The notes beneath the pieces are model-generated. The model did not search any database and was not told the origin of the DNA. It worked only from the letters and a program-made list of their open reading frames with translations. This document shows, in pieces, positions 17,537-26,305 of a stretch of DNA of 45,402 nt (within the stretch, counting starts at the first letter, position 1; each line of letters opens with the position of its first letter). The DNA is from Rubritepida sp. GTDB lineage: Bacteria > Pseudomonadota > Alphaproteobacteria > Acetobacterales > Acetobacteraceae. A program made the translations under genes and the position numbers. The stretch lies in the NCBI GenBank assembly GCA_028291455.1, contig JAQGHY010000244.1, positions 1 through 45,402 on the forward strand. Reading direction: 5' to 3'.

Positions 17537-17950
17537 ATGATCACTCTTGGCCCCTTTGCTGTCGGACGCGACGGCACCCTCTCCCCGCGCGAGCCTGGGC
17601 TGAGGCCCGCGCTGCGCTTCGCCTGGCGCGGCCGAAGCTGCGAGGCGCTGATGCTGGACGGCGAAATCCGCCTGCGCGCCATGGCCGGACGCATTCCCTC
17701 CACAGCGGAAAAGAACGCGGATCGCGCGGGAACGTTGCGCCAGGTGGCAACCCTGCCGCCGGACCTGCCGGCGGGCTGGCGGCTGCGCCTGACGGCAGAT
17801 CACCGGCTATCGCTGGAGACGGAAACGCCGCCGCGCGGCACCGCCGTGGGCATGCTCGGCGAGATGGTACGCTTCGCGATAGCGCTCGACCCCTATCTGG
17901 ACCGGCTGGAAGCGGCGGGTGCCTCGGGCTGGGGCAGCGTGAAGACCTGA
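17537..17950 (+). CDS. Conserved hypothetical protein
   Basis: A 137-residue protein of unknown function. It starts MITLGPFAVGRDGTLSP, has a strand-rich N-terminal half (RFAWRGRSCEALMLDGEIRL) and ends with a helix LGEMVRFAIALDPYLDRLEAAG. The alternation of beta strands and a long terminal helix, and its acidic amphipathic nature, recall type III secretion chaperones, but no motif proves this. The ATG at 17537 is chosen because it lies just downstream of the psd start; the frame is open further up inside psd. Its last 58 bases overlap the 3' end of the convergent LysM gene, so transcripts of both would be complementary there. Confidence 0.6.
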   Translation: MITLGPFAVGRDGTLSPREPGLRPALRFAWRGRSCEALMLDGEIRLRAMAGRIPSTAEKNADRAGTLRQVATLPPDLPAGWRLRLTADHRLSLETETPPRGTAVGMLGEMVRFAIALDPYLDRLEAAGASGWGSVKT

Positions 17951-19077
17951 CCGGGGTAGATCAGGTTCGCGTTGCGGATCTGGTCGCGGTTGGCCGCGAA
18001 GATGAGGGTGTAGCGGACACCCTCGCCATAGGTGCCGCGCGCGATGCGCCAGAGGTTGTGGCCGGGCTGGACGATGTGCCGCGCCTCGGTCGCGCTCTCA
18101 AGAACCGCGGAGGGCGGATCTCGCTGGAAAGGCTGCTCGACGCGGGCAAGAACCTGTCCTTGCGGGCCGATCTGGTCAGCGCGGAGGGTGTGACGGCCGA
18201 CGCTCGGCTGGGGCGCTGGCGAGTGGCTCCAGCGTCCCTGCCCATCGGCCACGACTTCGCCCGTGGGCGCCTCGTCGATGTAGAGGCGAAGCCGGGCGCC
18301 TGGGGGTGCGGCACCCGCGAAACGCATGCCTGCCGAACCCGCGTAATCCACGAGGTCGAGCGAGAGCCGCGCCCCGGCGGGGGCCTGAAGCACACGGATC
18401 GGCGCTTCTACGCCCGGAGCGTGAAGGAGGAGGGCCAAAGGCGCGTCGGCGGGCTCCGGCAGCGCATCGGTCGCGGAGGGCCGCGCCTCGGCCGTCATGA
18501 CCAGCGCGGTATTGGGAACCAGGAGCACCACGCTGGCCTCGCCTGGCTGCGGCTCGCCCCCTGGCAGGCGCATGAGCAGCGTAAGTTCGCGCGCGCCGGG
18601 TGCCAGCGGAGTTTCCGGAAGGATCACCCACTCGCCACGGGAATCCGCCCTGCCCCGGCCGATCTCGCGACCGTTCTCGAGCAGTATGACCTCGGCGCCG
18701 GGTGCGGCGCGGCCGGCAGTCACCAGGGCGCCGCGGTTGCCGACGCGCGCTACGTCGAAGCGTGGCGGCTCCGGGCGCGGGCGCGCGGCGGCGGGCAACT
18801 CGGCTGCCGGGCGAGCGGCGGTAATGGGTGCGGCTTCAGTTCGCTCCGGTCCAGTATCGGACCTGTCCACAAGCGCTGTCCTGGCTCGTGCAGGTTCGGG
18901 TGACGGGGAAAGGGGTTCGGCCAGACGGCTCGCAGCGGGAGGCTCGCTGCGTGAAGGCGGTGACGCAAGGGTCGGCTGCACGGAAGCATCCCCGTGCCCG
19001 AGCTCGAGGACACCGCCAAACCAGGCGCCCAGCAGGAGCAGCGCTCCCGCTACGGCGAACATTCCGAACCGGCTCAA
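17893..19077 (-). CDS. Membrane-anchored LysM peptidoglycan-binding protein
   Basis: A 394-residue protein with a single N-terminal membrane helix or signal anchor (FGMFAVAGALLLLGAWFGGVL), a Pro/Ala/Ser-rich linker to about residue 100, two Ig-like beta-sandwich stretches (GNRGALVTAGRAAPGAEV...ENGREIGRG, and APPGARLRLYIDEAPTGEV), and a C-terminal LysM domain: HIVQPGHNLWRIARGTYGEG...IFAANRDQIRNANLIYPGQ. LysM binds glycan chains of peptidoglycan, so it probably works in the periplasm near the cell wall. The family is common in Rhodospirillales but uncharacterised. It overlaps the opposite gene by 58 bases at the 3' end. Confidence 0.85.
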   Translation of the reverse strand: MSRFGMFAVAGALLLLGAWFGGVLELGHGDASVQPTLASPPSRSEPPAASRLAEPLSPSPEPARARTALVDRSDTGPERTEAAPITAARPAAELPAAARPRPEPPRFDVARVGNRGALVTAGRAAPGAEVILLENGREIGRGRADSRGEWVILPETPLAPGARELTLLMRLPGGEPQPGEASVVLLVPNTALVMTAEARPSATDALPEPADAPLALLLHAPGVEAPIRVLQAPAGARLSLDLVDYAGSAGMRFAGAAPPGARLRLYIDEAPTGEVVADGQGRWSHSPAPQPSVGRHTLRADQIGPQGQVLARVEQPFQRDPPSAVLESATEARHIVQPGHNLWRIARGTYGEGVRYTLIFAANRDQIRNANLIYPGQVFTLPQPEAPAASSRSR

Positions 19078-19224
19078 GCCTGGACTCCGCGCTGCCTCAG
19101 CAAAAAGTAATTAAACGCAAGCACGTCCCGCGTCCACGGCGATGAGCACTTTCCACCCTTTCAAGACTGATCTGGCGCATTTTTTCTGGCCAGCAGCTCA
19201 GCCATACCTCGCCAGAACGTCATC

Positions 19225-19926
19225 TCACGCACCGTCGCCAGCCAGACGTGGTCCGGCGAGGCGCAGCGCCAGCAGAAGCAAGGCGAGCGGCGCCAGCGAT
19301 ACAGCCCAGTCTGCCGGCGCGCCCCGCGCCAGGATCGGGCCGGAGAGCAACGCCGCCAGCAACATCGCGAGGGGAAGACGCGCGGATTTCGGAGCCTTCC
19401 CGCCACACGCGATCTGCTGCCCGCAAGCCGCTGCGGCTAGGATGAGGGCGAGAAACGTCCAGGGTCCGGCAAATCCAGCGGCCCAGAGCCCGGCAGGCAG
19501 GGCCAGGGAGCTCGCGGCGGGCATCCAGGATGCGGCGGCGCCGATCATCGCCAGCGGCACGATCAGCCCGAACGCCAGGATCACCGGGGCCGCCCGCAGG
19601 AGGTCGGCGTGGTCCGTCGGCGCGCCGCCCATCCACCAGCCGCAGGCAAGCGCGGCCAGAGCCGTCAGCGCGGCCGCGATCCAGCGCAAGGCAACGAAGG
19701 CGAGCGGTGCTGCCAGGATCAATGCCGCAAGGGCCACCATCGGCACGCGCTCAGCCAATTGGCGGGGCGAGCCGTTCACCACGCCAAGCATGAGCGTGAC
19801 GCCGATCAGCGCTCCCAGCGGCAAGGCGAGCCCGGCGAGCGCGGGCTTTCGGCGGAACAGCCCGGCCCAGACCAGCGCGGCGGCCAGCGCCGCGGCCGGG
19901 CACAGCCAGAGGGATTCGAAGAACAT
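19225..19926 (-). CDS. Hypothetical multi-pass membrane protein
   Basis: A 233-residue, very hydrophobic protein with about seven or eight predicted membrane helices, such as LCPAAALAAALVWAGLF, LALPLGALIGVTLMLGVV, VALAALILAAPLAFVAL, VILAFGLIVPLAMIGAA and PLALLLLALRLAG. No catalytic or transport motif was recognised. The coding is supported by consistent codon pattern and by the hydrophobic periodicity; overlapping frames on the other strand give only low-complexity arginine- and alanine-rich chains. It is upstream of, and in the same direction as, the LysM gene (147-base gap) and divergent from cytochrome b561 (63 bases). Confidence 0.65.
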   Translation of the reverse strand: MFFESLWLCPAAALAAALVWAGLFRRKPALAGLALPLGALIGVTLMLGVVNGSPRQLAERVPMVALAALILAAPLAFVALRWIAAALTALAALACGWWMGGAPTDHADLLRAAPVILAFGLIVPLAMIGAAASWMPAASSLALPAGLWAAGFAGPWTFLALILAAAACGQQIACGGKAPKSARLPLAMLLAALLSGPILARGAPADWAVSLAPLALLLLALRLAGPRLAGDGA

Positions 19927-19989
19927 CGCCGCACCTTGCCCGATGCCCCCTGCCCGCCGCTATGCTCGATCGCGGTCCAGGAGAGCGGC

Positions 19990-20646
19990 ATGTCGGAGAC
20001 TCGGGTGAAAGTCTGGGACGGTTGGGTGCGGCTGGTGCACTGGCTCATCGTGATTCTGATCCCCGTCTCCTACTTCACCGCACGGGCGGGGCAGATGGAA
20101 TGGCACATGCGCTCCGGCTTCGTGCTGCTGACCCTGGTGATCTTCCGCGTGTGCTGGGGTCTCGTCGGCTCGCATACGGCGCGCTTCTCGCGCTTCCTCC
20201 GCTCGCCCTTCGCCGCACTCGCGCATCTGCGCCACATGCGCAGGGGCCCGGACCTCGAGATCGGCCACAATGCGGCGGGCGGGTGGATGGCGGTGCTGAT
20301 GCTCGCCTTGCTGGCGACCCAGGCCGTGACCGGACTCTTCACCGACGATCAGATCTTCACTCAAGGCCCCCTGGCGAAACGGGCCAGCCCGGAGGTCTCG
20401 GACTGGGCGAGTTACCTGCACCTTCGCACGATCAACATCCTGCTCGCCGCTATCGCGCTGCATGTGCTCGCCATCGTCTGGTACCGCATCCGGCTGGGAC
20501 ACAACCTGATCGGGCCTATGGTCACGGGCCATAAGGCCTTGCCCGGCGACACGGCCGCGCCGCGCCTCGGCCATCCGGTGCTGGCGCTGGTCCTGCTCGC
20601 CGCGAGCGGCATGCTGGTCGGCTGGATCTGGAGCCTGGGAACTTAG
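19990..20646 (+). CDS. Cytochrome b561 family di-heme membrane protein
   Basis: A 218-residue integral membrane electron carrier. It starts KVWDGWVRLVHWLIVILIP, the hallmark of the bacterial b561/Ni-hydrogenase-cytochrome-b type, with His17 as a heme ligand; further His residues in MEWHMRSG, EIGHNAAGGW, YLHLRTINILLAAIALHVL complete two bis-His sites. About five hydrophobic helices are visible. The frame is open upstream but family homology begins at the ATG at 19990 (SETRVKVWD). These proteins pass electrons from quinol, or to soluble cytochrome partners. A small c-type cytochrome partner was not found nearby, so the partner is unknown. Confidence 0.9.
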   Translation: MSETRVKVWDGWVRLVHWLIVILIPVSYFTARAGQMEWHMRSGFVLLTLVIFRVCWGLVGSHTARFSRFLRSPFAALAHLRHMRRGPDLEIGHNAAGGWMAVLMLALLATQAVTGLFTDDQIFTQGPLAKRASPEVSDWASYLHLRTINILLAAIALHVLAIVWYRIRLGHNLIGPMVTGHKALPGDTAAPRLGHPVLALVLLAASGMLVGWIWSLGT

Positions 20647-20712
20647 CACCGACCGCCCGCTGGCCTCCGTCTTGCAAGGTTTCCCCGAACCTTCAGTCCG
20701 GATGAGCCCTGC

Positions 20713-22353
20713 ATGACATTGAATCCCCTGTCCCGCCGCGACCTGCTGGCCGTGGCCGCTGCTGCTGGCGCCTCCGGCATGCCTGCCCCTTGGGCTGGGG
20801 GCGACGCTTACGCCCAAACTCCGGGCGAGCGCGTGATTCGTTACGGCATCTCGATGGCCGATATTCCGCAGACCACCGGCCAGCCCGACCGCGGGGCCGG
20901 CGCCTACCAGTTCACCGGCTACACCATCTACGACCCGCTCGTGGCCTGGGAAATGGATGTCTCCGACCGTCCCGGCAAGCTCGTCCCCGGCCTCGCGACC
21001 AGTTGGGAGGCCGATCCCTCGGATCGCAAGAAGTGGGTCTTCCGGCTGCGGCAGGGCGTGAAATTCCATGACGGCAGCGACTTCGACGCCGATGCCGTCA
21101 TCTGGAATTTCGAGAAGGTGCTGAACCCGCAGGCGCCGCATTTCGACAACCGCCAGGCCGCCCAGGTTCGCCCCCGCCTGCCGAGCGTGGCGAGCTGGCG
21201 CAAGGTCGACGCGCTCACCGTCGAGGTCACGACCCGCGCGGTGGACAGCATCTTCCCCTATCAGATGCTGTGGTTCCTCATCTCCTCTCCGGCGCAGTTC
21301 GAGAAGCTGGGCCGCAGCTGGGAGCGTTTCGCCAGCGAGCCCTCCGGGACCGGCCCCTTCCGCCTTGCGCGCCTGGTCCCGCGGGAGCGCGCCGAGCTGG
21401 TGAAGAACACCGGCTACTGGAACCCCGCGCGCATGCCCAAGGTGGACCGCATCGTGCTGGTCGTCGCGCCCGAGGACACCACGCGCACCAATGCTCTGCT
21501 GACGGGGCAGGTGGACTTCATCGAGACCCCCTCGCCCGACCTCGTGCCGCGGCTGCGCGCTTCCGGCGCGCGGATCATCGAGAACGTGACGCCGCATGTC
21601 TGGAACTACCATCTGAGCCTGCTGGAAGGCTCGCCCTGGCGCGACCTGAAGCTCCGGCAGGCGGCCAACCTCGCCATCAACCGCGATGAGATCGTCACGC
21701 TGATGAACGGGCTGGCCAAGCCGGCGGTGGGCGTGGTTGACCCGACCTCGCCATGGTTCGGCAACCCGACCTTCCGCATCACCCATGATCCCGACCGCGC
21801 GCGCCGGCTGGTGCAGGAGGCCGGCTTCTCCCGCGCCAATCCGCTGCGTACCAAGTTCCTGGTGCCGACCGGCGGCTCGGGACAGATGCTGTCCATGCCG
21901 ATCAACGAGTACATCCAGTCGGCCTACCGCGAGGTCGGCATGGAGATCGAATTCGTGCCGGTGGAGCTGGAGGTGTCCTACACCTGCTGGCGCCAGGGTG
22001 CCGCCGGCGACATCGCGCGGCAGGGCAACATCACCGCGAACAACGTCGCCTATGTGACCTCGGATCCGTTGTATGCGCTGATCCGCTTCTTCCACTCCGC
22101 CCAGATCTCGCCGCGCGGCGTGAACTGGAGCCACTACCGCGATGCGGAGATGGACCGGCTCATCGACGAAGCGACGAGCAACTTCGATCCGGCGGCGGTG
22201 GACCGGCTGATGGCCCAGGTGCACCAGAAGGCGGTGGACGAGGCGCTGCTGGTCTTCGTGGTCCACGACACGAACCCGCATGCCGCGGGGCGGAACGTGC
22301 GCGGCTACACCCAGGCCCAGCATTGGTTCCAGGACCTCACGACCCTGTCCTAA
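20713..22353 (+). CDS. ABC transporter substrate-binding protein, peptide/opine type (SBP family 5)
   Basis: A 546-residue periplasmic binding protein. The signal has a twin-arginine motif, SRRDLLAVAA (residues 7-16), and cleavage after DAYAQ is likely. Family 5 signatures include LVPGLATSWEADPSDRKKWVF, FRLRQGVKFHDGSDFDADAV, PSGTGPFRLARLVPRE and LRQAANLAINRDEI. These proteins deliver peptides, opines, nickel or related solutes to an ABC permease. The permease and ATPase genes are absent here, so it is an orphan receptor in this window. It converges on the MFS gene with only seven bases between the stop codons. Ligand cannot be predicted. Confidence 0.93.
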   Translation: MTLNPLSRRDLLAVAAAAGASGMPAPWAGGDAYAQTPGERVIRYGISMADIPQTTGQPDRGAGAYQFTGYTIYDPLVAWEMDVSDRPGKLVPGLATSWEADPSDRKKWVFRLRQGVKFHDGSDFDADAVIWNFEKVLNPQAPHFDNRQAAQVRPRLPSVASWRKVDALTVEVTTRAVDSIFPYQMLWFLISSPAQFEKLGRSWERFASEPSGTGPFRLARLVPRERAELVKNTGYWNPARMPKVDRIVLVVAPEDTTRTNALLTGQVDFIETPSPDLVPRLRASGARIIENVTPHVWNYHLSLLEGSPWRDLKLRQAANLAINRDEIVTLMNGLAKPAVGVVDPTSPWFGNPTFRITHDPDRARRLVQEAGFSRANPLRTKFLVPTGGSGQMLSMPINEYIQSAYREVGMEIEFVPVELEVSYTCWRQGAAGDIARQGNITANNVAYVTSDPLYALIRFFHSAQISPRGVNWSHYRDAEMDRLIDEATSNFDPAAVDRLMAQVHQKAVDEALLVFVVHDTNPHAAGRNVRGYTQAQHWFQDLTTLS

Positions 22354-22363
22354 CCAACGGTTA
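22351..22363. repeat. Palindrome containing both convergent stop codons
   Basis: TAACCAACGGTTA: the binding-protein TAA and the MFS TAA (read on the minus strand) form the two ends of a 5-bp inverted repeat with a 3-base loop. Too short to be a strong terminator. Confidence 0.4.
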
Positions 22364-23581
22364 CGCCGATATCCGGGGCCTCAGCGAGGTCCCGGCGAGA
22401 ATGATCGCTCCGAGCGCGACGAACGCTCCCGCCAGCGTACAGACGCCGGTCCAGCCCGCCACGCTCCAGGCATAGACGCCGACGAAGGAGCCGAAGGCGC
22501 CGCCGCTGAAGACCGCCACCATATAGACGGTGTTGAGCCGGGCACGGATGTCGTCGCCCAACCCGAAGATGCGGACCTGGTTCGCGACCTGCCCGCTCTG
22601 CATGCCGAAGTCGAGCAGGTTCACCGCGACGACAAGCGCGATCACGGACACGCTGCCGGCGGTACCCGCGACCAGAAAGGCGGCGACGACGCAGGCGAGC
22701 GCGCCGGCGTTGATCGCATCCGGTCCGAAGCGGTCGGCGAGCCGGCCTCCCATCGGCGCCAGGACGGCACCCGGTGCGCCCCACAATCCGAAGAGCCCGA
22801 CCGCCGCCGCGCCATAGCCGAAATGCGGCGTCGCCAGATGGAAGGCCAGCGTCGCCCAGAAGGCGGAGAAGGCACCGAAGATGCAGAAGCCGAGCGCGGC
22901 CGATATCCGCAGGGCGCGATGCGCCAGCAGGCCGGGCAGCGAGGCCAGGAGGGCCGGATAGCTCCGGCGCCGGCTTGCCGGGACATGGGCCGGCATGAAG
23001 GCGGGCAGCGCCAGGAAAAGGATCGCGGTCAGGATGGCGGCGAAGAGGTAGGAGGCCCGCCAGCTGCCCGCGGCCGTCGCCACCGCTCCGGACACCGTCC
23101 GCGACAGCAGGATGCCGAGGATCAGGCCGGTCTGCAGCATGCCGATCACGCGGCCGCGCCGTTGCACCGGGACCATGGAGGCGCCGATCGGGATCAGGAT
23201 CTGCGGGACGACGGTGGCGGCCGCAATCACCGCGCTCGCCACGACCAGCGCGCCCACAACCGGGACGACGGCGGCGCCCAGCAATCCCAGCGTGGTGACG
23301 GCCATGAGCCAGCGCACCAGCCGGCGGGGCGCGACCATATCCGCCAGCGGTACCACCAGCAGGATGCCGAGCGCGTATCCCAGCTGCGCCGCGACCGCGA
23401 CGCCGCCGGCGACGCGCTCGGGCACGCCGAAGCTCTGCGCCATGGCGTCGAGCAGAGGCTGGCAGATGTAGATATTGCCAACCATGACGCCGCAGGCCGC
23501 CGCCATCATCGGCAGGGTGCCGCGTCGGACGCCGGGCATCAGCTCGCCGCCGGGGCCGGCTGGCGATTCGCTTTGCGGCAT
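22361..23581 (-). CDS. Major facilitator superfamily transporter
   Basis: A 406-residue, twelve-helix transporter. The first helices read GTLPMMAAACGVMVGNIYICQPLLDAMAQSFG, with a later VPLADMVAPRRLVRWLMAV loop (the MFS motif A position, D-x4-R-R) and the second-half repeat GGRLADRFGPDAIN. The sequence style, with YICQPLL in helix 1, is typical of DHA1-like proteobacterial exporters annotated as YbjJ or multidrug/arabinose-type. The start is ambiguous: Met at 23581 (MPQSESPAG) or at 23539 (MPGVRRG); longer frames would run into the upstream gene. It is last in an aroC-hypothetical-MFS run on the minus strand. Substrate unknown. Confidence 0.9.
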   Translation of the reverse strand: MPQSESPAGPGGELMPGVRRGTLPMMAAACGVMVGNIYICQPLLDAMAQSFGVPERVAGGVAVAAQLGYALGILLVVPLADMVAPRRLVRWLMAVTTLGLLGAAVVPVVGALVVASAVIAAATVVPQILIPIGASMVPVQRRGRVIGMLQTGLILGILLSRTVSGAVATAAGSWRASYLFAAILTAILFLALPAFMPAHVPASRRRSYPALLASLPGLLAHRALRISAALGFCIFGAFSAFWATLAFHLATPHFGYGAAAVGLFGLWGAPGAVLAPMGGRLADRFGPDAINAGALACVVAAFLVAGTAGSVSVIALVVAVNLLDFGMQSGQVANQVRIFGLGDDIRARLNTVYMVAVFSGGAFGSFVGVYAWSVAGWTGVCTLAGAFVALGAIILAGTSLRPRISA

Positions 23582-23615
23582 GCGGGGACTCGTTGTCTGT
23601 GAGGAAATCGGGTGG

Positions 23616-24839
23616 TCAGGTGCTGCTGATCGCCGGCTCGAGGCTGATGTTCTTCGCCGCCGCATGGCCGGGATTCCGGAACCGCAGCTCGTTGTCCGGC
23701 GCCTCGCCCATGCCGAACAGCTCCTGCCGGGTCGTGCAGGTCACGGCCACGACGGGCTTCGCGACCGCCTCCGTCAGGAAGCGGCGCACCACGCCCTCCA
23801 ACTCGAGCGTGTCGCGCATGGAGCGCCATTCGGCGGCCTCGATGTCGTCCAGGAAAACCGAGAGGATTCCCGGCAGCTTGCCCGAAAGCCGCACCGCCGC
23901 CGTGGTGGCGAGGCGGCGCTTCACGGCCTGCGCGATGTCGTTCTCGCGCCCCGCGCGCGCCGCCATCACCAGCACGCTGCCGCTTGCGGGATCGGCCGTG
24001 ACGGCGAGATGCGCCTCCACGCCGAAGACCTGACGCAGCCGGGCCGGAAGGGCGCGCTGCGGGTCGCTCGCGGCCTGGGCGCCGGCCAGCACCAGCGGGT
24101 CCAGCTTCAGCACCGCATCGGCGCTGGAATCCTGGCGGCGCTCGTCGGCCAGCATTGCGGAGATCCGGCCGTGCAAATCAGCGAGTTGGGTTTCGTGCGT
24201 CACGCCCTCGGGCAGGGTCATCTTCAGGATGTAGCGGCCGGGATGCGCGGCGAGCCAAGTCTGCAGTTCCGGGTTCACGCGGTCGACGAGGCTGGCCCAG
24301 TCGCCCTTGTGCAACGGGCGGCCCTCCTCGGCGGAGACAGTTTCGCAGACCACCTCGGCCGTCGCGCCGCCACGATGGATCAGCAGATCGTGGCCGGTGC
24401 CATGCAGGATGCCGTCGAAGCGCACGTCGAAGCCGCGCCCGCGCAGCAGCGCAGCCGTGCGGACGAGGTGGAAGAGCGGAATCAGCGTAGCCTTGCCGGT
24501 CAGCCCCTCGCCGACCAGCGCCTTGAGCCGAGCGCGCGGCCCTTCGGGAAGGGATTTCGCCAGCGCCGCCGCCTCACGGGCAAAGCCCAGCACGCGGCGT
24601 TCGGCCCTTCCGGCCTTGGCAAGCAGTTCCGGCTTGGTGAGGCGCGCCAGGATCAGCTCAAGCGCATGGCGCTGCTGCAAGGCGCGGCCCGAGAGCGAAC
24701 CCGGCTGCGCCCGCGCACCCAGGTCCTTTACGCGATTGCGCCAGGTAGCCGCGCCCGCAAGGGTGACGAAAGCCTTCAGGGCCGTCGTGTCAGTCTTGAG
24801 CTCGGCGGGGGACATCGCCGGAGAGGCTATAGGAATCAT
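23616..24839 (-). CDS. Conserved hypothetical protein, possibly nuclease-like
   Basis: A 407-residue soluble protein. I do not recognise the family. Visible parts: a helical N-terminal third (LSGRALQQRHALELILARL...), then alternating strands around residue 150 (FDVRFDGILHGTGHDLLIHRGG, then ATAEVVCETVSAEEG), which loosely recall the D...E-x-(K/E) layout of PD-(D/E)XK enzymes, and a long helix with LADLHGRISAML. The C-terminal part has LSGKLPGILSVFLDDIEAAEW. The proposed start at 24839 has a GAGG-type site 7 bases upstream. It lies 17 bases after aroC in the same direction and is therefore likely cotranscribed with it. The nuclease idea is weak. Confidence 0.6.
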   Translation of the reverse strand: MIPIASPAMSPAELKTDTTALKAFVTLAGAATWRNRVKDLGARAQPGSLSGRALQQRHALELILARLTKPELLAKAGRAERRVLGFAREAAALAKSLPEGPRARLKALVGEGLTGKATLIPLFHLVRTAALLRGRGFDVRFDGILHGTGHDLLIHRGGATAEVVCETVSAEEGRPLHKGDWASLVDRVNPELQTWLAAHPGRYILKMTLPEGVTHETQLADLHGRISAMLADERRQDSSADAVLKLDPLVLAGAQAASDPQRALPARLRQVFGVEAHLAVTADPASGSVLVMAARAGRENDIAQAVKRRLATTAAVRLSGKLPGILSVFLDDIEAAEWRSMRDTLELEGVVRRFLTEAVAKPVVAVTCTTRQELFGMGEAPDNELRFRNPGHAAAKNISLEPAISST

Positions 24840-24856
24840 TCCGAGGCCTCAATGCG

Positions 24857-25963
24857 TCATAAGCGGGGCAGCCGGCCGAACCGGGGCGCGTCGGGGTTCT
24901 GGGCACGGTGGCGCAGCAGGTGGTCGGCCAAGACGCAGGCCAGCATCGCCTCGCCTACCGGCACGGCGCGGATGCCGACACAAGGATCGTGCCGGCCCTT
25001 GGTGAGGATTTCGGTGTTTTGTCCCGTCATCGTCACGGCCTGGCGCGGCGTGAGAATGGAACTGGTCGGCTTCACCGCGAAGCGCGCGATGATGGGCTGG
25101 CCGGTGGAAATCCCGCCGAGCATGCCGCCGGCGTGATTGGCCATGAACTCGACTGTTCCGTCCTGGCGCACCCGCGTCTCATCGGCATTCTCTTCGCCGG
25201 AAAGGGTGGCAGCGGCAAAGCCATCGCCGATCTCCACACCCTTCACGGCGTTGATCGACATCAGCGCGGCGGCGATATCGGCGTCGAGCTTGCCGTAGAT
25301 GGGCGCGCCGAGGCCCACCGGAACGCCCTCGGCCTGCACCTCGATCACGGCGCCGATGCTCGATCCGGCCTTGCGCACGGCGGAAAGCTGGGCTTCCCAG
25401 CGTTCGGCTGTGGCCGCATCCGGGCACCAGAATTCGTTGCGCGCCACCTCGGCCCAGTCCCAAGCGCTGCGGTCCACGCGATCCGCGCCAATCTGTACCA
25501 GAGCGCCGCGGATGGTCACCTCCTCGCCCAGCACGAGCCGCGCGATCGCCCCGGCGGCCACGCGCATCGCCGTCTCGCGCGCCGAGGCACGACCGCCGCC
25601 GCGATAGTCGCGGATGCCGTATTTCCACTCATAGGCGATGTCGGCATGGCCGGGGCGGAAGCTACTGGCGATCTCGCCGTAGTCCTTGGAGCGCTGGTCC
25701 TGGTTCTCGATCTGCAGCGCGATGGGCGTGCCCGTCGTGCGTCCTTCGAAGACGCCGGAGAGGATGCGGACCTGGTCCGGTTCCTGCCTCTGCGTCACGA
25801 ACTTGGAGGTGCCGGGGCGGCGCTTGTCCAGGAAGGGCTGGATCCAGGCCTCCTCCAGCGGCAGCCCGGGCGGGCAGCCGTCCACGACACAGCCGATCGC
25901 GGGCCCATGGCTTTCGCCCCAGGTGGTCACGCGGAAGAGATGGCCGAAGGTGTTGTGGCTCAT
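24857..25963 (-). CDS. aroC: Chorismate synthase
   Basis: AroC converts 5-enolpyruvylshikimate 3-phosphate to chorismate, the branch point of aromatic amino acids, folate and quinones, and needs reduced FMN. The 368-residue protein has the three family signatures: [19 protein letters not shown] at the N-terminus, the [21 protein letters not shown] stretch, and the [14 protein letters not shown] region with the later [21 protein letters not shown]. It is the normal length and there is no flavin reductase domain, so it is the monofunctional type. It is divergent from the small secreted protein at 26013 (49 bases). Confidence 0.98.
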   Translation of the reverse strand: MSHNTFGHLFRVTTWGESHGPAIGCVVDGCPPGLPLEEAWIQPFLDKRRPGTSKFVTQRQEPDQVRILSGVFEGRTTGTPIALQIENQDQRSKDYGEIASSFRPGHADIAYEWKYGIRDYRGGGRASARETAMRVAAGAIARLVLGEEVTIRGALVQIGADRVDRSAWDWAEVARNEFWCPDAATAERWEAQLSAVRKAGSSIGAVIEVQAEGVPVGLGAPIYGKLDADIAAALMSINAVKGVEIGDGFAAATLSGEENADETRVRQDGTVEFMANHAGGMLGGISTGQPIIARFAVKPTSSILTPRQAVTMTGQNTEILTKGRHDPCVGIRAVPVGEAMLACVLADHLLRHRAQNPDAPRFGRLPRL

Positions 25964-26012
25964 GGCAGGACCGCACCTAGCCCAGAGCGCCCTGCTGCGC
26001 TACCGCGCTGGC

Positions 26013-26297
26013 ATGGATCGATTGCGGCGCCTCCTGCTGGGATGCCTGCTGCTGGCCCCGCTTCAGGCGGAGGCGCAGCAGGCGGAGGCGACGACGAATC
26101 TGTGCCGCCTCTACCCGCGCGACGGCGAGCATGCGGGATGCGGCCTCTGCGGCGGCCCGGGCTGGCGAAAGCCGGACGGCCGCTGCGCCCGCTGGAACGA
26201 TGTGGGCCCACCGGATTGCCGCGCGTTGCGGCGGGAACTGGCGGAGCCCGCGCGCTGCGCGAGGCAGCGGAATCGCGGACAGGAAGTGGCGCGTTAG
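26013..26297 (+). CDS. Small secreted cysteine-rich protein
   Basis: A 94-residue protein of unknown function. A basic start (MDRLRRLLLGCLLLAPLQAEAQ) is a clear Sec signal, cleaved near residue 22. The mature part has six Cys (LCRLYPRDGEHAGCGLCGG, GRCARWND, DCRALRREL, ARCARQR), probably making three disulfides in the periplasm. The ATG at 26013 is preceded by a poor ribosome site. It lies between the divergent aroC and the convergent fabI, ending eight bases before fabI. Its composition (GC, codon use) matches its neighbours. Confidence 0.6.
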   Translation: MDRLRRLLLGCLLLAPLQAEAQQAEATTNLCRLYPRDGEHAGCGLCGGPGWRKPDGRCARWNDVGPPDCRALRRELAEPARCARQRNRGQEVAR

Positions 26298-26305
26298 GCT
26301 GGGGG

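Noticed and set aside
19960-22323. A 787-codon open frame on the minus strand opposite cytochrome b561 and the ABC binding protein
   Set aside because: Its translation is rich in Arg, Ala, Gly, His and Gln without domains, while the plus strand encodes two clear families. It is a GC-bias shadow.
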